Source of the DNA: Ancistrus triradiatus
Lineage: Eukaryota > Chordata > Actinopteri > Siluriformes > Loricariidae
Direction: 5' to 3'
Assembly (NCBI GenBank): GCA_025084515.1
Contig: JAJAGP010000048.1
Location: 119,501-183,500 of the forward strand
DNA length: 64,000 nt
A model generated the notes under the pieces. It saw only the letters and a program-made list of their open reading frames with translations, ran no database searches and was not told the DNA's origin. Position 1 is the first letter of the stretch; each line of letters opens with the position of its first letter. Positions 35,861 to 60,941 of this stretch are shown piece by piece. A program made the translations under genes and the position numbers.

Positions 35861-36028
35861 AAGCAGCGTTAGTTTATGCCCTACATAGAGCGCCTGCGTA
35901 GGGTGTGCGGAGTTATTTGGGATTGGGCCTCATTGCGGGTCCGTCGCAGCTCGTATGACGCCGGTCTGTTATGTTTCCAGCGCTGCTTAGAAGCTGGAGG
36001 TTTCCTGATTTATTCTCTTATTTTCAAG
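35860..36028 (+). other. Predicted noncoding 5' exon and promoter of the DIRS-gag-like gene
   Basis: CpG-containing sequence with an inverted CCAAT ('attgg', about 35921) ends at a consensus donor, 'ttttcaag|gtaagt', after 36028. The next strong acceptor, 'aatttcttttcag|ggctg' at 36427, lies 38 bases before the ATG of the large ORF. This pairing predicts a leader exon. The exon start is nominal. The predicted intron (36029-36427) contains a diverged dispersed repeat (about 36190-36380, with 'ttttacgccggatgcccttact'). Confidence 0.5.
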
Positions 36029-36465
36029 GTAAGTTGTTATGTAGTAGTTTATTACGGAATAAACAAGTCCTGATGAACTGTTAACACGGGAGGCTATCAT
36101 GTAAACATGGAGACGAGTTACTGCAAAAATAAAAGCGAGTAGATATAAACATGCAAAAGTTCAAATGAATTTATAAAGCATCTTCAGCTTCTCATTCCGG
36201 TGCCGTTAGGGGTTGCCACAGTGGTTCTTATTTGCCTATCGGACCTGACTCAGGTTTTACGCCGGATGCCCTTACTGCCGCGGTTTGTCCGAGCTTTCAC
36301 TGAATACAAGACCTGGGCACACACTGGCACACTTCGAAGAGACAGACTGACCTAAAAGAATGTTTCTGGAACGTGGGAGGAAACTTACATGGATGCAATT
36401 ACTTCATTCATTCTAATTTCTTTTCAGGGCTGCCCTTTTTGACCGATTCTCGCTCCTCGTTCACC

Positions 36466-38151
36466 ATGGCAAGTTCTACTGTGAAGTTCATGTGGTGCTC
36501 TTGCCGAAATTATAAGATCCAGTCCAAAGACACTCACGACAAGTGTTTGCTCTGCCTGGGTATTCAGCATGCCAAAGAGGCGGTGCTGGAGTACGGAAAA
36601 TGCCCGCACTGCGCCAAGATGGACTGGAGCACATGTATCAAGCGTCTCACCAAGGTGCAGGAGGTGATCCATCAGGAGGCCCAGCAGAGGAAAAATGTTG
36701 CTCAGACCAACGTTCGGGCAAGTCTTCCAATGGCGTCAGCTTCCGTTAAAGAAACGCAATCAGAAGTTGCTGCACCGTCCACGTCACAAACCGAAACGAC
36801 AGCTCCTGCTCAGTGTTCGTCCACTGTCCCGGTGATGTTCACTCTAGTAACGCCGTCTCCAGGTCTGTCTGACCCCAATGCCGCGGTGCTACAGGGCGCG
36901 TACGTATCGAACGCCAGCCTGCAGCATGCGCCAGACCCGGCTCCTTCTGCAGAGCACAGGAAACCTGCCCTGACCCTGGCATCCGGCTCCCACAAGAGAC
37001 CCCGTTCCTCAAGATGTCATTTCCGCTGCAACAGGCACACAGCCAGGGGGTGCAGGCGCAAGCGGAAACGCTCTCCGGCTTCGACCTCGCCGTCATCGAG
37101 CTCGTCGGAGACAATGAGCGAGACTGTGAAGGAGAAGAAGGAGAGGAAGGTTATAAAATCAGAGCGGCAGCACGGACGCTTGCTGGAGATGGTGCAGCAG
37201 AAACTGGAGACCCAGCAGAAGGAAGTGGAACTGCAGTGGAGCATGATGGAGAGAAGACTCGAGGTCTTGGAGAGGAGGACCTCCGGAGACACTTCTGGAA
37301 ATTTTGCAGAAATGTCTCAAGTGTCCACCGTATCGCAGGGACAGCAGACAGGCCCGAGTACTCCCCTTCAGCCCGGATCCGTTCCCCCTTTTGTTGCGAT
37401 AAAACAAGAAGACGGACCCGTAGCTATCTCAAGGCCAGCGGAAGATCTTCTCACCTCCAAAGACCTGCAGGATCTCATAGGACGTGCAGCCAGACTCTTA
37501 GGGATCGAATTCCCCAGAGTGTCAAGCGATGATCCCCCTCCGACCATGACGCCGGAATTTGAGGATCTGATCCAAATGACTTGGTCCAACCCGGCAAGCT
37601 CGGAGGCCTTCAGGCCGGAGATCTCAGACCTGTACAGGCTTCACGAAGTCCAGGCTCCAGCTTATGATCGTATGCCTCAAGTCAACGAGTTCATGTCCGC
37701 CATCTTTCAAGTGATCCAACCCACCAGGAACAAGGTACCGGCGGCTGGTGCTGAGCTCTGGAAGCCCACTGAGGATCTTGTAGAAAAGGCGTATCGGTCC
37801 GCTGCTATGCTGGCGAAGACGGCGAACTACTTGCGATACCTGTCGGACTACCAGAAGGGCCTGTTGGCAGAGGTTTCCCAAGACCCCGATCCGCAGAGGC
37901 TGACCGATTTCCTCCACGAGCTCAGGCTCATCGGACATTTCGCCTCTCAGCTGTCGTCACATCAGGCAGAACTTTCCGGGAGGATAATGGCAGCGTCTGT
38001 GGCTGTAAGTCGGCAGGTTTGGATGGCCAAGTCCAAACGCAGGGATTCGCCGAGAGCGACGGTCTCTGATTTGCCGTTTGTCGCCAGTCATTCGGTGGGG
38101 GGAAACGGAGCCTCGAGCTCAGGGGATGGAACGTGCAGAGTAGAGACGTGA
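36466..38151 (+). CDS. DIRS-retrotransposon gag-like protein, probably co-opted
   Basis: One uninterrupted 561-codon frame; ATG in strong context (caccATGg). An upstream in-frame ATG at 36373 lies in the predicted intron, so I start at 36466. N-terminus (residues 11-50) has a candidate zinc-binding array: C11, C13, H24, C27, C30, H35, C46, H48, C49, with DTHDKCLLCLGIQHA and CPHCAKM as seen in gag-like ORF1 proteins of DIRS elements. Then a Ser/Thr/Pro-rich linker, a basic signal (CRRKRKRSP, 196-204), a charged coiled coil (about 222-272), two SUMO-type motifs (IKSE 230-233; IKQE 312-315), and a C-terminal DIRS-gag region (about 335-525: PEFEDLIQMTW, AYDRMPQVNEFM, then long helices ending QVWMAKSKRR). 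Known relatives by descent are the LAP2-alpha exon of TMPO and an isoform of ZNF451. No reverse transcriptase or tyrosine recombinase was seen around it. Function unknown; chromatin or lamina binding would be a guess. Confidence 0.75.
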   Translation: MASSTVKFMWCSCRNYKIQSKDTHDKCLLCLGIQHAKEAVLEYGKCPHCAKMDWSTCIKRLTKVQEVIHQEAQQRKNVAQTNVRASLPMASASVKETQSEVAAPSTSQTETTAPAQCSSTVPVMFTLVTPSPGLSDPNAAVLQGAYVSNASLQHAPDPAPSAEHRKPALTLASGSHKRPRSSRCHFRCNRHTARGCRRKRKRSPASTSPSSSSSETMSETVKEKKERKVIKSERQHGRLLEMVQQKLETQQKEVELQWSMMERRLEVLERRTSGDTSGNFAEMSQVSTVSQGQQTGPSTPLQPGSVPPFVAIKQEDGPVAISRPAEDLLTSKDLQDLIGRAARLLGIEFPRVSSDDPPPTMTPEFEDLIQMTWSNPASSEAFRPEISDLYRLHEVQAPAYDRMPQVNEFMSAIFQVIQPTRNKVPAAGAELWKPTEDLVEKAYRSAAMLAKTANYLRYLSDYQKGLLAEVSQDPDPQRLTDFLHELRLIGHFASQLSSHQAELSGRIMAASVAVSRQVWMAKSKRRDSPRATVSDLPFVASHSVGGNGASSSGDGTCRVET

Positions 38152-40680
38152 TTTATTTATCAGAACTCAGATATGCAAATGCTACAGGATAATTTGCACA
38201 CTGTTTATCTACAGAAACACACCATTGTTTTGAAAATGCACGAGGAAATAGTTTACATATATAAACAAAACAACTTCATGCAACTTCAAAGGGATCGTTT
38301 AGAGCAGCCAGTATATCCTAATGGCATAAACCTGGACATGGGGGCCCAGGGTTCCTGTCTGTGAATTTTGGTTGTTCTGTGGACTGGCTGCTCTAAATTG
38401 CCCTTAGGTAGGGTGCTTGGTTGGCACCACATGTTGCTCAGAGGCACTCGCTGGCCCACGCCTCTCCTCCCTCATATGGGGGTCGTGAACAAGTCGGGTA
38501 CTGGACCTGCCAAGTTGGGAGAGATGGTGAAAAAATAATAGTGCCTGAATGTAACTGTGTGTGATGCCCTGTGACGGACCCGTGTCCTGCACTGGGGTAT
38601 CCCAGTGTTTTTGTGGTAACACCGGACCCACTGTGCCCCTCACCAGTGTTGTGGTAACAAGTAACAACATTAAAAATTAAGTTATTGTTCTTGTTTTAAG
38701 TTAATGTCAGTATTTAAATGCTGCCTTTTACTGGTTTGGGTCTCCCCTGAGAACAGAGCTGGATATGACACAGCCAATCACGTGTTGTCACGTGATGCCA
38801 ACCAGCCAGTAGGCACCACGAGTCCCTGTTGTGGCGAGCTGGATTATAAGCCCATCGCTATGCCACCTGAGTGCTGTTATTTTGTTTATTTTTGGAAAAC
38901 GTATAGCTTATTGATTGGTTGTTTATGTAAAACACTTTTTTGCAGCAGTCACTTTTTAGCAGTGTTGAAAAGAACTGTATTTGTTCAGCCTAGAACTGGC
39001 GCTGACTTTTATTGTGCAAAAGTTTAGGCACCCCTCGTCAACACCCTCCGTGTTAGCGCTCGGATCTTATTTACATTTTTTTTCTGATATGTTTTATCAT
39101 TTCTACATTACGTGTGTGCTAAATGTAACTGGTCTCCTGCAAGGTTCTTCCAATTGATGCAAGGTGCCTAAACTTTACATCGGCTTTCGGAGTAACCAGA
39201 TAATAAAGGGAACCTTGTAGAATTTACACTGCTCTGTACCAAATGCTTTGTTTGTCAGTGTTACCAGAAGAAAAAACACTCCTAACTCTCTAGTTGTGTA
39301 ATTTATTTTTAAATAAATATATATTTAATTTCACCCAGATGCTTGTCTGTGTCTGTTTTATATTAATTTTCGCATCTTCTCCCTGTGTCACATGTCTAAT
39401 CCATATAGTTTGGTTTCAGCCGGTGCTCAGTTAGTGCCCAGTGGTTAAGCCACTGGACTGTGGACTGGAAGGTAAAGAGTCCAAATGCCAGGTTGCCAGC
39501 AATGGACTCGGTCTCGTTCCGGGCTCGTGGTAAGGTGGTGGAAATTGAGACCAGTCGAGTCCGATGTGCTGTCTGAGGTGACGGTATTTATAAACTGAGC
39601 TTTCTTATCTTTATTGAATATGAACAATCCATTCAAACAAAATAAACCAGTCCTTTTTCTGCATGCCTAAATAAAATCTGCACTCTGATTGGCTAACAGG
39701 GAAAAACAAGTCACCATCATTTGCTTCCAGAAGTTACATTACCTTAGTTTGACTAAAACGATGATATAATAATAATTAATTAATTCGAATTCTAGGCTAT
39801 TTGTTATTTAATGTTAGATTTTACAAAATATATGATGCAATATAATATTATGTATTAATATATCATGTATAATAAATGATAAAGTGAATTACAAACTTTT
39901 TTCCTTCTTTTTTTTCTTGTATGACAGGGCTGTCAAACTCATTTTCACAGAGGGCCACATCAGCATAATGGTTGCCCTCAAAGGGCCAGATGTAACTGTA
40001 AGACAGTATAAATGTAACTAAATGTAATCAAATGTAATGTAGAATAAATTTAAGTATTCCTCAATGTTAAATAACTCTGAATTGATTACTTATTCAACTT
40101 ATAAATATTTGCATAGATGTAAAAATATGTTTGCTTGTTGCTCTGTTAACATAAAACCTGTTAATTTGTCAGGTTAAGAAACTCGTATTATTCCATCAAT
40201 CAACGATCAAACTATCCAAGTGAATAAAGAAACATATCATCAAACACAAGTTATGACATTAACTAACTCTATAATTACTCTATAACTCTATACTACTATA
40301 ATATAATACTCAATAACTCTATAATGCTATATTTAAGTCTAAAAGCGTGCATTGACCATAAACTCCATTTCCCACAATTCATGCCGATTATGTTACCCAT
40401 GCATTGCCACTAGATTGCAGTCAATCAGATTTTTAAGCTCTTATGGGCCACATTTGGCCTACAGGCCTTGAGTTTGACACGTGCTATATGATAACAAAAA
40501 CTGAAAACAACTGAAAGTCTTTGTCGAGTCACGTTTCTAGATCAGATATATCACAATCTGCAAAGAGTATTAAACCATAGATCAGTCATTTACAGGATTT
40601 ATGTTAAGCATCGCGTTGGAAAGGATTAAAGCCCGTTTTAATGCGTAATGACGTAGTTTGCAGCTTAAGCCATAGGATTT
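38152..40680. other. 3' region of the gag-like gene and SURF4 upstream spacer
   Basis: Probable 3' UTR of the gag-like gene, with AATAAA at 39202-39207 followed by GT-rich sequence. It includes a dispersed-repeat fragment (about 38310-38640, 'cctgcactggggtatcccag') and a MITE at 39925-40483. No exon of another gene was recognised. Confidence 0.5.
39925..40483. mobile_element. hAT-like non-autonomous element
   Basis: Inverted ends 'cagggctgtcaaactcattt' and 'ggccttgagtttgacacgtg', with 'agggccac' and 'gggccaca' just inside. AT-rich, non-coding middle. A left-end relative lies near 41600-41660 ('gggtgtcaaactcatttctc'). Confidence 0.65.
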
Positions 40681-40927
40681 AAGGTCCGTGGTTGCGTTAA
40701 AGTATCGCGATGACGGTGTCTCTGCCACATCGCGCGGCTCTATGGAGCGTCTCAGTACACGTGGCACAGTGCGGGTCCGGGCGGCCTCGCGAGGAGGGGG
40801 GTGGGCTTATCGGAGCGCGCGCTGGATTGTGGGACGGCGACGGCCTAGTCTGTACAGACAGGCGGATTCCTCTCTGTGGAAGAGCTGCACCGCTTTCTGA
40901 CCGCTTTACTCACACCTTTATCAGGCC
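40680..40927 (+). promoter_or_regulatory. SURF4: SURF4 CpG-rich promoter and 5' leader
   Basis: GC- and CpG-rich stretch (cgcgcggctc, gggtccgggcggcctcgcg) directly before the SURF4 start codon, contrasting sharply with the AT-rich flanks. No TATA box seen, as usual for a housekeeping gene. The transcription start is not placed. Confidence 0.6.
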
Positions 40928-54891
<13,964 letters not shown>

Positions 54892-55636
54892 GGAGGCCGT
54901 CCCCTCCTAGATGAAACCCCAAACGATCCACTGCCCGGGACGCGAGGACCCACGATCTTTAAACATCGCGGCCACTCGGAGCCAAGCTTAAATTCCCTTA
55001 GCTGCCTGTTTTTTTTCTGTTTTCTCCCCCCCCTAGTTTTTGCTTTTATTACTTCAGAAGGGCAGATTTTAGACATCTCACTCTGTTTACGAAAAGGCCA
55101 AATATGATGAGCAGTCTGAGCGAAATTTCTGTGTTGATCTCTTTTTGTCCCTCCCTCTCACCTTTAGAGCATTATAAGGTCATCCTGATGGGATTCTGCA
55201 CTCGTGTTGCCACATGGTTTTGTTTTTAAGACTGGTAAGAAGTAGCTGTGAACGTGTCCGCTTATCGACTCGACAGTTTTTGAATTGGACTGGTTGAGGT
55301 TTCGCGTTATGTCCTTGTTTCGTCCCCTATAAGATCCTCGATGTTTAAATAAGGGATTGTGCTTCAGCCGCCATCCAGAATGGAAACGCTTTCAGACCTC
55401 CCCGTTTCACAATATTGGACTGTACGAGTTTAGGGTCCTAACTAGTCATTGTGTCGGCTCCAGGCAGTGGCCAGCTACGAGTTACACATTTACACAGGTG
55501 GAATCATTCAGACGGCTTATTCTCGCACCCCGACTTTTTTCTCTCTCTCTGTTCATAAAAATATCTCATAATAATGATTTACAGTTTATATTGTATTTTT
55601 TGATGTATTATTTGGTTTCAAATCATGGCGGACAAA

Positions 55637-55642
55637 AATAAA
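55637..55642 (+). other. SURF4: SURF4 polyadenylation signal (AATAAA)
   Basis: AATAAA followed by A-rich then T-rich sequence, about 750 bases after the stop codon. Confidence 0.65.
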
Positions 55643-55983
55643 AGCAAAAAAAACAAGAGATCTGTGTATTATTCTTTAATCTTTTGTTGTTCTAATTTAT
55701 AAGCCCACATTTTTCAGAACAAAGTTGTTACTGCTGACAAATCAGTATGTAGTGTGACCTCCCTTCAGAGCGACTTCGGCCTTTAGAACGATCAAATTGG
55801 CATCCTGAATAAGCTCCCAGATGCTGCTATTGCTCAAGTGTAAGGGGGGGGGGGTCACTAAATATTTGCCACTTCAGCTATAGAAGCTGCTTTTTCTGAT
55901 TTCCACCACTTATTTAATACTACATGTAAAATATCTGTATCTGGCTATAAATATATATATTATATAATATGTTATATTATATT

Positions 55984-56174
55984 GTGCTAGCCTAGTGGTT
56001 AAGGTACTGGACTATGGACCAAAAGGTCCAGGGTTCAAATCCCACCTCTGCCAAGCTGCCACTGTTGGGTCCTTGAGCAAGACCCTTAACCGACAATTGC
56101 TTGGATTGTAAGACTGTACCAGTTGGAAGTCGCTCTGGATAAGGGCGTCTGCTAAATGCTGTAAATGTAAATGT
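55984..56174 (+). mobile_element. tRNA-derived SINE, plus strand, near full length
   Basis: Complete from 'gtgctagcctagtggttaag' to 'ctgctaaatgctgtaaatg', with internal 'ccagggttcaaatcccacct'. Confidence 0.92.
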
Positions 56175-57231
56175 TATACTGTTGCTAGAACAACAAATCT
56201 AATGGTGGCCTAAGACCTTTGCACCGTACTGTATATACAGCACTCAGGGTGCAGTGATCTAATATGCTGGCCCAACATTACTGTAAACTGGGTTAGAGTC
56301 CCTGCTGGATAGGGACCTGCGTTGGACTGGTGTACAGCTGAGTATGTTTCAATCTGCATATGCATACAAGAATGTTTGCTCTTTATTGTATGTTTACAGT
56401 GCAGTATTTTAGGAGCTAGCAGTAAGTCAGAACATGAAAGCAAAAGCATCAGATTTACCATCTGTTCCTTCCTTTTGAAAACCCCAGGCTGGAAAAGAGA
56501 AGAGCTTCCTTAATGTAAAACCGGTTGTGCTGTGAGTTAGACAGTAAGGAAATTCCTCCTGTAACTGGTGTAACTGGACTTTTTATTGTGAAGGAGATTG
56601 ACGTTGGCATGCTAAAATACAAGGAAGTCACCATACAGTGAATACGAAAGAAAACAATGAAGATAAACCCGTGTGTGTTGCTCAATAAGGGAAACGGTTG
56701 AATTGAAATAATCCGGTGTGATGACAGAATGCTGAAGTGATACTTGAGTTGAGTAATTTGTAGGATTATGAAGTCTGAGATTTTCCTTCCAAGAAAGAAA
56801 ATTAATACCACCTGGCCTGTAACGGTGTTTAGGTCGGCGTTAGATTTAGGTTAAATTAATTCGTCTTCCTCCTACAGTGCATCTTGTTGCCATCGCTTCC
56901 TTCGTTCAAATGATAGCTCAGGTCAACTATGAGATCCTACTTACCTGCTGCTGTAAGCAGATAATATTTTTTTGTATCTGGTATGTGTGTGTGTTAATGT
57001 TTTGGCTCATAGGTATACTCGGGGGGGAAAAAAAAACCAAGACTGCAACAGACTCAAACAGGGCTGATCATGCACCCTGTCCTGACTCGGTGGGGTTAAA
57101 GTTTAGCCTCATAAGATGTCTTGTTATGTAAGTGCACCCCTGCTTATCCTAGATATGGTTGCTTACCCTGGAAATCACTGGGTGCCAGCAGAGGTACAGC
57201 CAGGACAGGCCGCACTTGGGATTGGAACATA

Positions 57232-58640
57232 CTGGTCCTTTAAAAATTAGCATATTGTGATTAAGTTAATTATTTTCCGTAATGTAATGATAAAAATTAA
57301 ACTTTCATATATTTTAGATTCATTGCACACCAACTGAAATATTTCAAGTCTTTTATTGTTTTAATACTGATGATTTTGGCATACAGCTCATGAAAACCCA
57401 AAATCTCACAAAATTAGCATATCATGAAAAGGTTTTCTAAACGAGCTATTAACCTAATCATCTGAATCAACGAATTAACCCTAAACACCTGCAAAAGATT
57501 CCTGAGGCTTTTGAAAACTCCCAGCCTGGTTCATTACTCAAAACCGCAATCATGGGTAAGACTGCCGACCTGACTGCTGTCCAGAAGGCCATCATTGACA
57601 CCCTCAAGCAAGAGGGTAAGACACAATGAAATTTCGGAACGAATAGGCTGTTCCCAGATTGCTGTATCAAGACACCTCAGTGGGAAGTCTGTGGGAAGGA
57701 AAAAGTGTGGCAGAAAACGCTGCACAACGAGAAGAGGTGACCGGACCCTGAGGAGGATTGTGGAGAAGGGCCGATTCCAGAGCCACCGTGCACAGGCGTG
57801 TGCAGGAAATGGGCTACAGGTGCCGCATTCCCCAGGTCAAGCCACTTTTGAACCAGAAACGGCGGCAGAAGCGCCTGACCTTTGCTACAGAGAAGCAGCA
57901 CTGGACTGTTGCTCAGTGGTCCAAAGTACTTTTTTTGGATGCAAGCAAATTTTGCATGTCATTCGGAAAGGTGCCAGAGTCTGGAGGAAGACTGGGGAGA
58001 AGGAAATGCCAAAATGTCTGAAGTCCAGTGTCAAGTACCCACAGTCAGTGATGGTCTGGGGTGCCATGTCAGGTGCTGATGTTTGTCCACTGTGTTTTAT
58101 CAAGGGCAGGGTCAATGCATCTAGCTATCAGGAGATTTTGGAGCACTTCATGCTTCCATCTGCTGAAGAGCTTTATGGAGATGAAGAGTTCATTTTTCAG
58201 CACGACCTGGCACCTGCTCACAGTGCCAAAACCACTGGTAAATGGTTTACTGACCATGGTATTATGTGCTCAATTGGCCTGCCAACTCTCCTGACCTGAA
58301 CCCGATAGAGAATCTGTGGGATATTGTGAAGAGAAAGCTGAGAGACGCAAGACCCAACACTCTGGATGAGCTTAAGGCCGCTGTCGAAGCATCCTGGGCC
58401 TCCTAAACACCTCAGCAGTGCCACAGGCTGATTGCCTCCATGCCACGCAGCATTTTGGGTTTTCATGAGCCTCCTTCTGTGCTGTATGCCAAAATCATCA
58501 GTATTAAAACAATAAAAGACTTGGAAATATTTCAGTTGGTGTGCAATGAATCTAAAATATATGAAAGTTTAATTTTTATCATTACATTACGGAAAAGAAT
58601 TAACTTAATCACAATATGCTAATTTTTTGAGAAGGACCAG
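57232..58640 (+). mobile_element. Decayed full-length Tc1-like transposon
   Basis: Length 1409 bp between TA dinucleotides (57230-57231, 58641-58642), with ends 'ctggtcctttaaaaattagc' / 'ttttgagaaggaccag' and inverted repeats of roughly 200 bp that include 'ttgcacaccaactgaaatat'. Confidence 0.92.
57552..58490 (+). pseudogene. Tc1-type transposase pseudogene
   Basis: Begins MGKTADLTAVQKAIIDTLKQ but stops after 25 codons. The reading then shifts frame at least three times: SERIGCSQIAVSRHLSGKS and GRKKCGRKR in one frame, the region VHRRVQEMGYRCRIPQVK to VLFLDASKF (first catalytic Asp kept, but the usual following Glu is Ala) in a second, then FQHDLAPAHSA (second Asp kept), and finally the catalytic-Glu region coding for SPDLNPIENLW in another. 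About 40 bp also seem missing near 57775. Not functional. Confidence 0.9.
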
Positions 58641-59450
58641 TAGACCCTTCAGGAGCTGCTGTTTCCATTAATACCAAGCAACCATAGACCAAAAAGCAAA
58701 CATATGGGTATCAAAGGGAGAATCTTCCCTTGTCCTTGAATCAGCTTTCACTCTTCTAAGAAGCGTTCTACTAGAGTTGGGGACATATTTCTAAGGTCTG
58801 GTGCTGGGCAATAAGCCGTGGCTCACAGGTCACGCTGTATTTCATCTTAAGTGTGCACCTGTTAGCAGTGAATTTACTGCGATCACTCGTTAGAAAGGGT
58901 GTCTACATACTTATGGCCATGTTGTATTTTAGGTGCACTGTATATCCAGTTCTAATTCATTTCCACATCAACCCATGAGAAAATGATTGCAAAGTAGTGG
59001 AACTGCACTGATGAGTAAGAATTACATCATGAGTTGTCAGGGCTGTGGCCTCGGGGCTCTAACGATTCCGGTTCCATTGGAACCTGGTCTGCATGTTCTC
59101 TACATGTCAGTGTGGGTTTGCTTTGTGTACTCTGGGCTTTTTCAGGTTTATCTTTTTGTATTTATTTATTTAATTTTTATTATTATTATTATGTATTTAA
59201 TTAACCTCCGAACTTTAAACCATTCATACATACTTTCTTTTTTTTAACCATTACGTTGTTGATTTACTTATGCTTTTAGCTCATGCTTGTGTTGATTCAT
59301 TATTCGGTTTCTGTTATATAGTATAAGCAAAGGTTGCTGTTACTACATTCTGTTAAACTGAGCTTTAATTACTAAGTTTAGTTACTGATTATTCAACAGG
59401 TTGAATTTTTGAAGATTACAGTCATTATTTTGTTGTCAGCTGCCCTCCTG

Positions 59451-59515
59451 GCCACGCCCCCGACTGCACACCTCCATTCTGATTGGTGTCACAGAGTCCT
59501 CGAGCTAAATATAAA
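59451..59515 (+). promoter_or_regulatory. ASS1: Predicted ASS1 promoter: GC box, CCAAT box, TATA box
   Basis: In 65 bases: GC box 'ccacgccccc' (about 59452-59461), inverted CCAAT 'gattgg' (59481-59486) and 'tataaa' (59510-59515), with typical spacing. Mammalian ASS1 promoters also combine GC boxes with a TATA box (recalled). The expected start of transcription is about 59540. Confidence 0.6.
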
Positions 59516-59539
59516 AACCGCGTGGCAGAAAATTAATTT

Positions 59540-59595
59540 TAAAAACGACGGTTCTTGGGAGATCGTTGAAGTTGACGGTTATTCTTCAGTGTTTG
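59540..59595 (+). other. ASS1: Predicted ASS1 noncoding exon 1
   Basis: Lies about 25-30 bases past the TATA box and ends at 'gtttg|gtaagt', a consensus donor. The 67-codon ORF across it (59409-59612) includes promoter sequence, so is not taken as a gene. Left edge is an estimate. Confidence 0.5.
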
Positions 59596-60380
59596 GTAAG
59601 TACGTAATTTGACATGATTTAATCGGTAACTCCGTATTACTATATTTATTTTTGAGCCGTGACAGGCTGCTTTCGTAGTAAAGCTCAATATTGAGAAGAA
59701 AGAGAAAATTAACTCAATGTTACGGCATCCTTAACGCTATGATGTAACTACACGGCAGATAAAATTATGTATTAAACCCTGTATTTGTCGGTTATAACAA
59801 TAAGTGACGAAATGTGAAATTTGTTGTATTTTTGTTACATATCTTCGTTATCGTACTTATTCAAACCATTCGACTGCACCTGCCTTTAGAGATACAAAAG
59901 TTTGTGGACCGTGTAAATAACCGATGTGTTCGTATTAATGATAAATTACCCATATTGGGTCTTATTACACAAAACTGTTTTTTCCATGTCTCTCTCGAGC
60001 ACATTGGTTAATGTTTACCAATGAGTACAGACTGATAAATCATATGAATCCCTGTATTTAATAACTTTAGAGGCAGTAACGTTTCCTGTACCTGCTGATC
60101 AGATATTTCTGGGATAAATCTGGGATTTCTTGCATTACATTTCCTTTTGCTGTAGTTGCCTATATTTTATTCTTTGTTGCATTGTCCCACTCCTATTCAG
60201 CTTCAGCCCCAAACCATGATGCTCCTCCACCATGCTTCACATTTGGGATATAGTGATTTAGTGTTGGTACACAGTGATTTCTAAAATAGCACTGTTTGTT
60301 GCTGCCAGGAAGTTTCTCGTCTGTATAAAGAAGTCCCAATAGCTTGAAGGTGTGTGTAGTTTACAGGTGTGGCATATATC

Positions 60381-60900
60381 AGATGCCCCTATCCAGAGCA
60401 ACTTGCATGTACATTACATTTAGCAGACGTCCTTATCCAGAGTGATTATAAAAGTGCCTTGTAATCTTCTTAGTAGGAATTTCTACTTTGCTAATTTCAC
60501 ACTACAAATAAACAATAACCCAAGAACCCAATCCACCAAAGAATCCTGTTAGAAACATTCATAAAGATGAGGAATTAAAAATGTAAGTGCAGTTTCAGTC
60601 ATCACTTGAGTGAAGAAGTGAGTTTTAGAGACTCGGAAAATCCAGTGGAAATTCATTCCACTACCTGGGGACTGTATGGAGAAGAGTCTTGATGCTCGTC
60701 TTCCTTTGATTTTGAGTGCTGGGTCCAGTCAAGCAAAGCTTGTGTCTCAAAGGGGACGAGGTACAGAGCATGGTTTGATTAGAGCTTTTAGGAAAGAAGG
60801 GGCTGGTTCAATTTTGGCTTTGTACACACAAATTTGATGCAGCAGCTACAGGGATTCAGTGAAGTGAAAGCAGCAGTGAACATGAGAAAAGTGGTGTGGT
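60381..60900 (-). mobile_element. LINE 3' fragment (L2/CR1-like), minus strand
   Basis: Read on the minus strand, it matches the end of a non-LTR reverse-transcriptase ORF (the plus-strand copy at 62.6-62.9 kb encodes TVPRWWNEFPLDF, with the family's W-N-x-L/F-P pattern), then a 3' UTR, then a tail 'tcactctggataaggacgtc' at 60445-60415. That tail is the same as the SINE tail. Confidence 0.7.
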
Positions 60901-60904
60901 GTGG

Positions 60905-60941
60905 TGTGGTGGCCTGCTGGTTAAGGTACTGGATTATGGAC
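60905..60941 (+). mobile_element. SINE head fragment
   Basis: 'gtggcctgctggttaaggta' then 'ctggattatggacc', the first bases of the SINE, cut off where Tc1-like sequence begins at 60942. Confidence 0.75.

Larger units (their letters stand above)
55660..59440. other. SURF4-ASS1 intergenic region
   Basis: Contains a SINE (55984-56174), a dead Tc1-like element (57232-58640) and a degenerate fragment of another 'tgtctacatacttatggcc'-type transposon end near 58700-58930. No host exon recognised. Confidence 0.6.

Noticed and set aside
59409..59612. 67-codon ORF with a signal-peptide-like start
   Set aside because: Begins with a non-ATG codon and overlaps a promoter with CCAAT and TATA boxes; better explained as ASS1 promoter plus leader exon.
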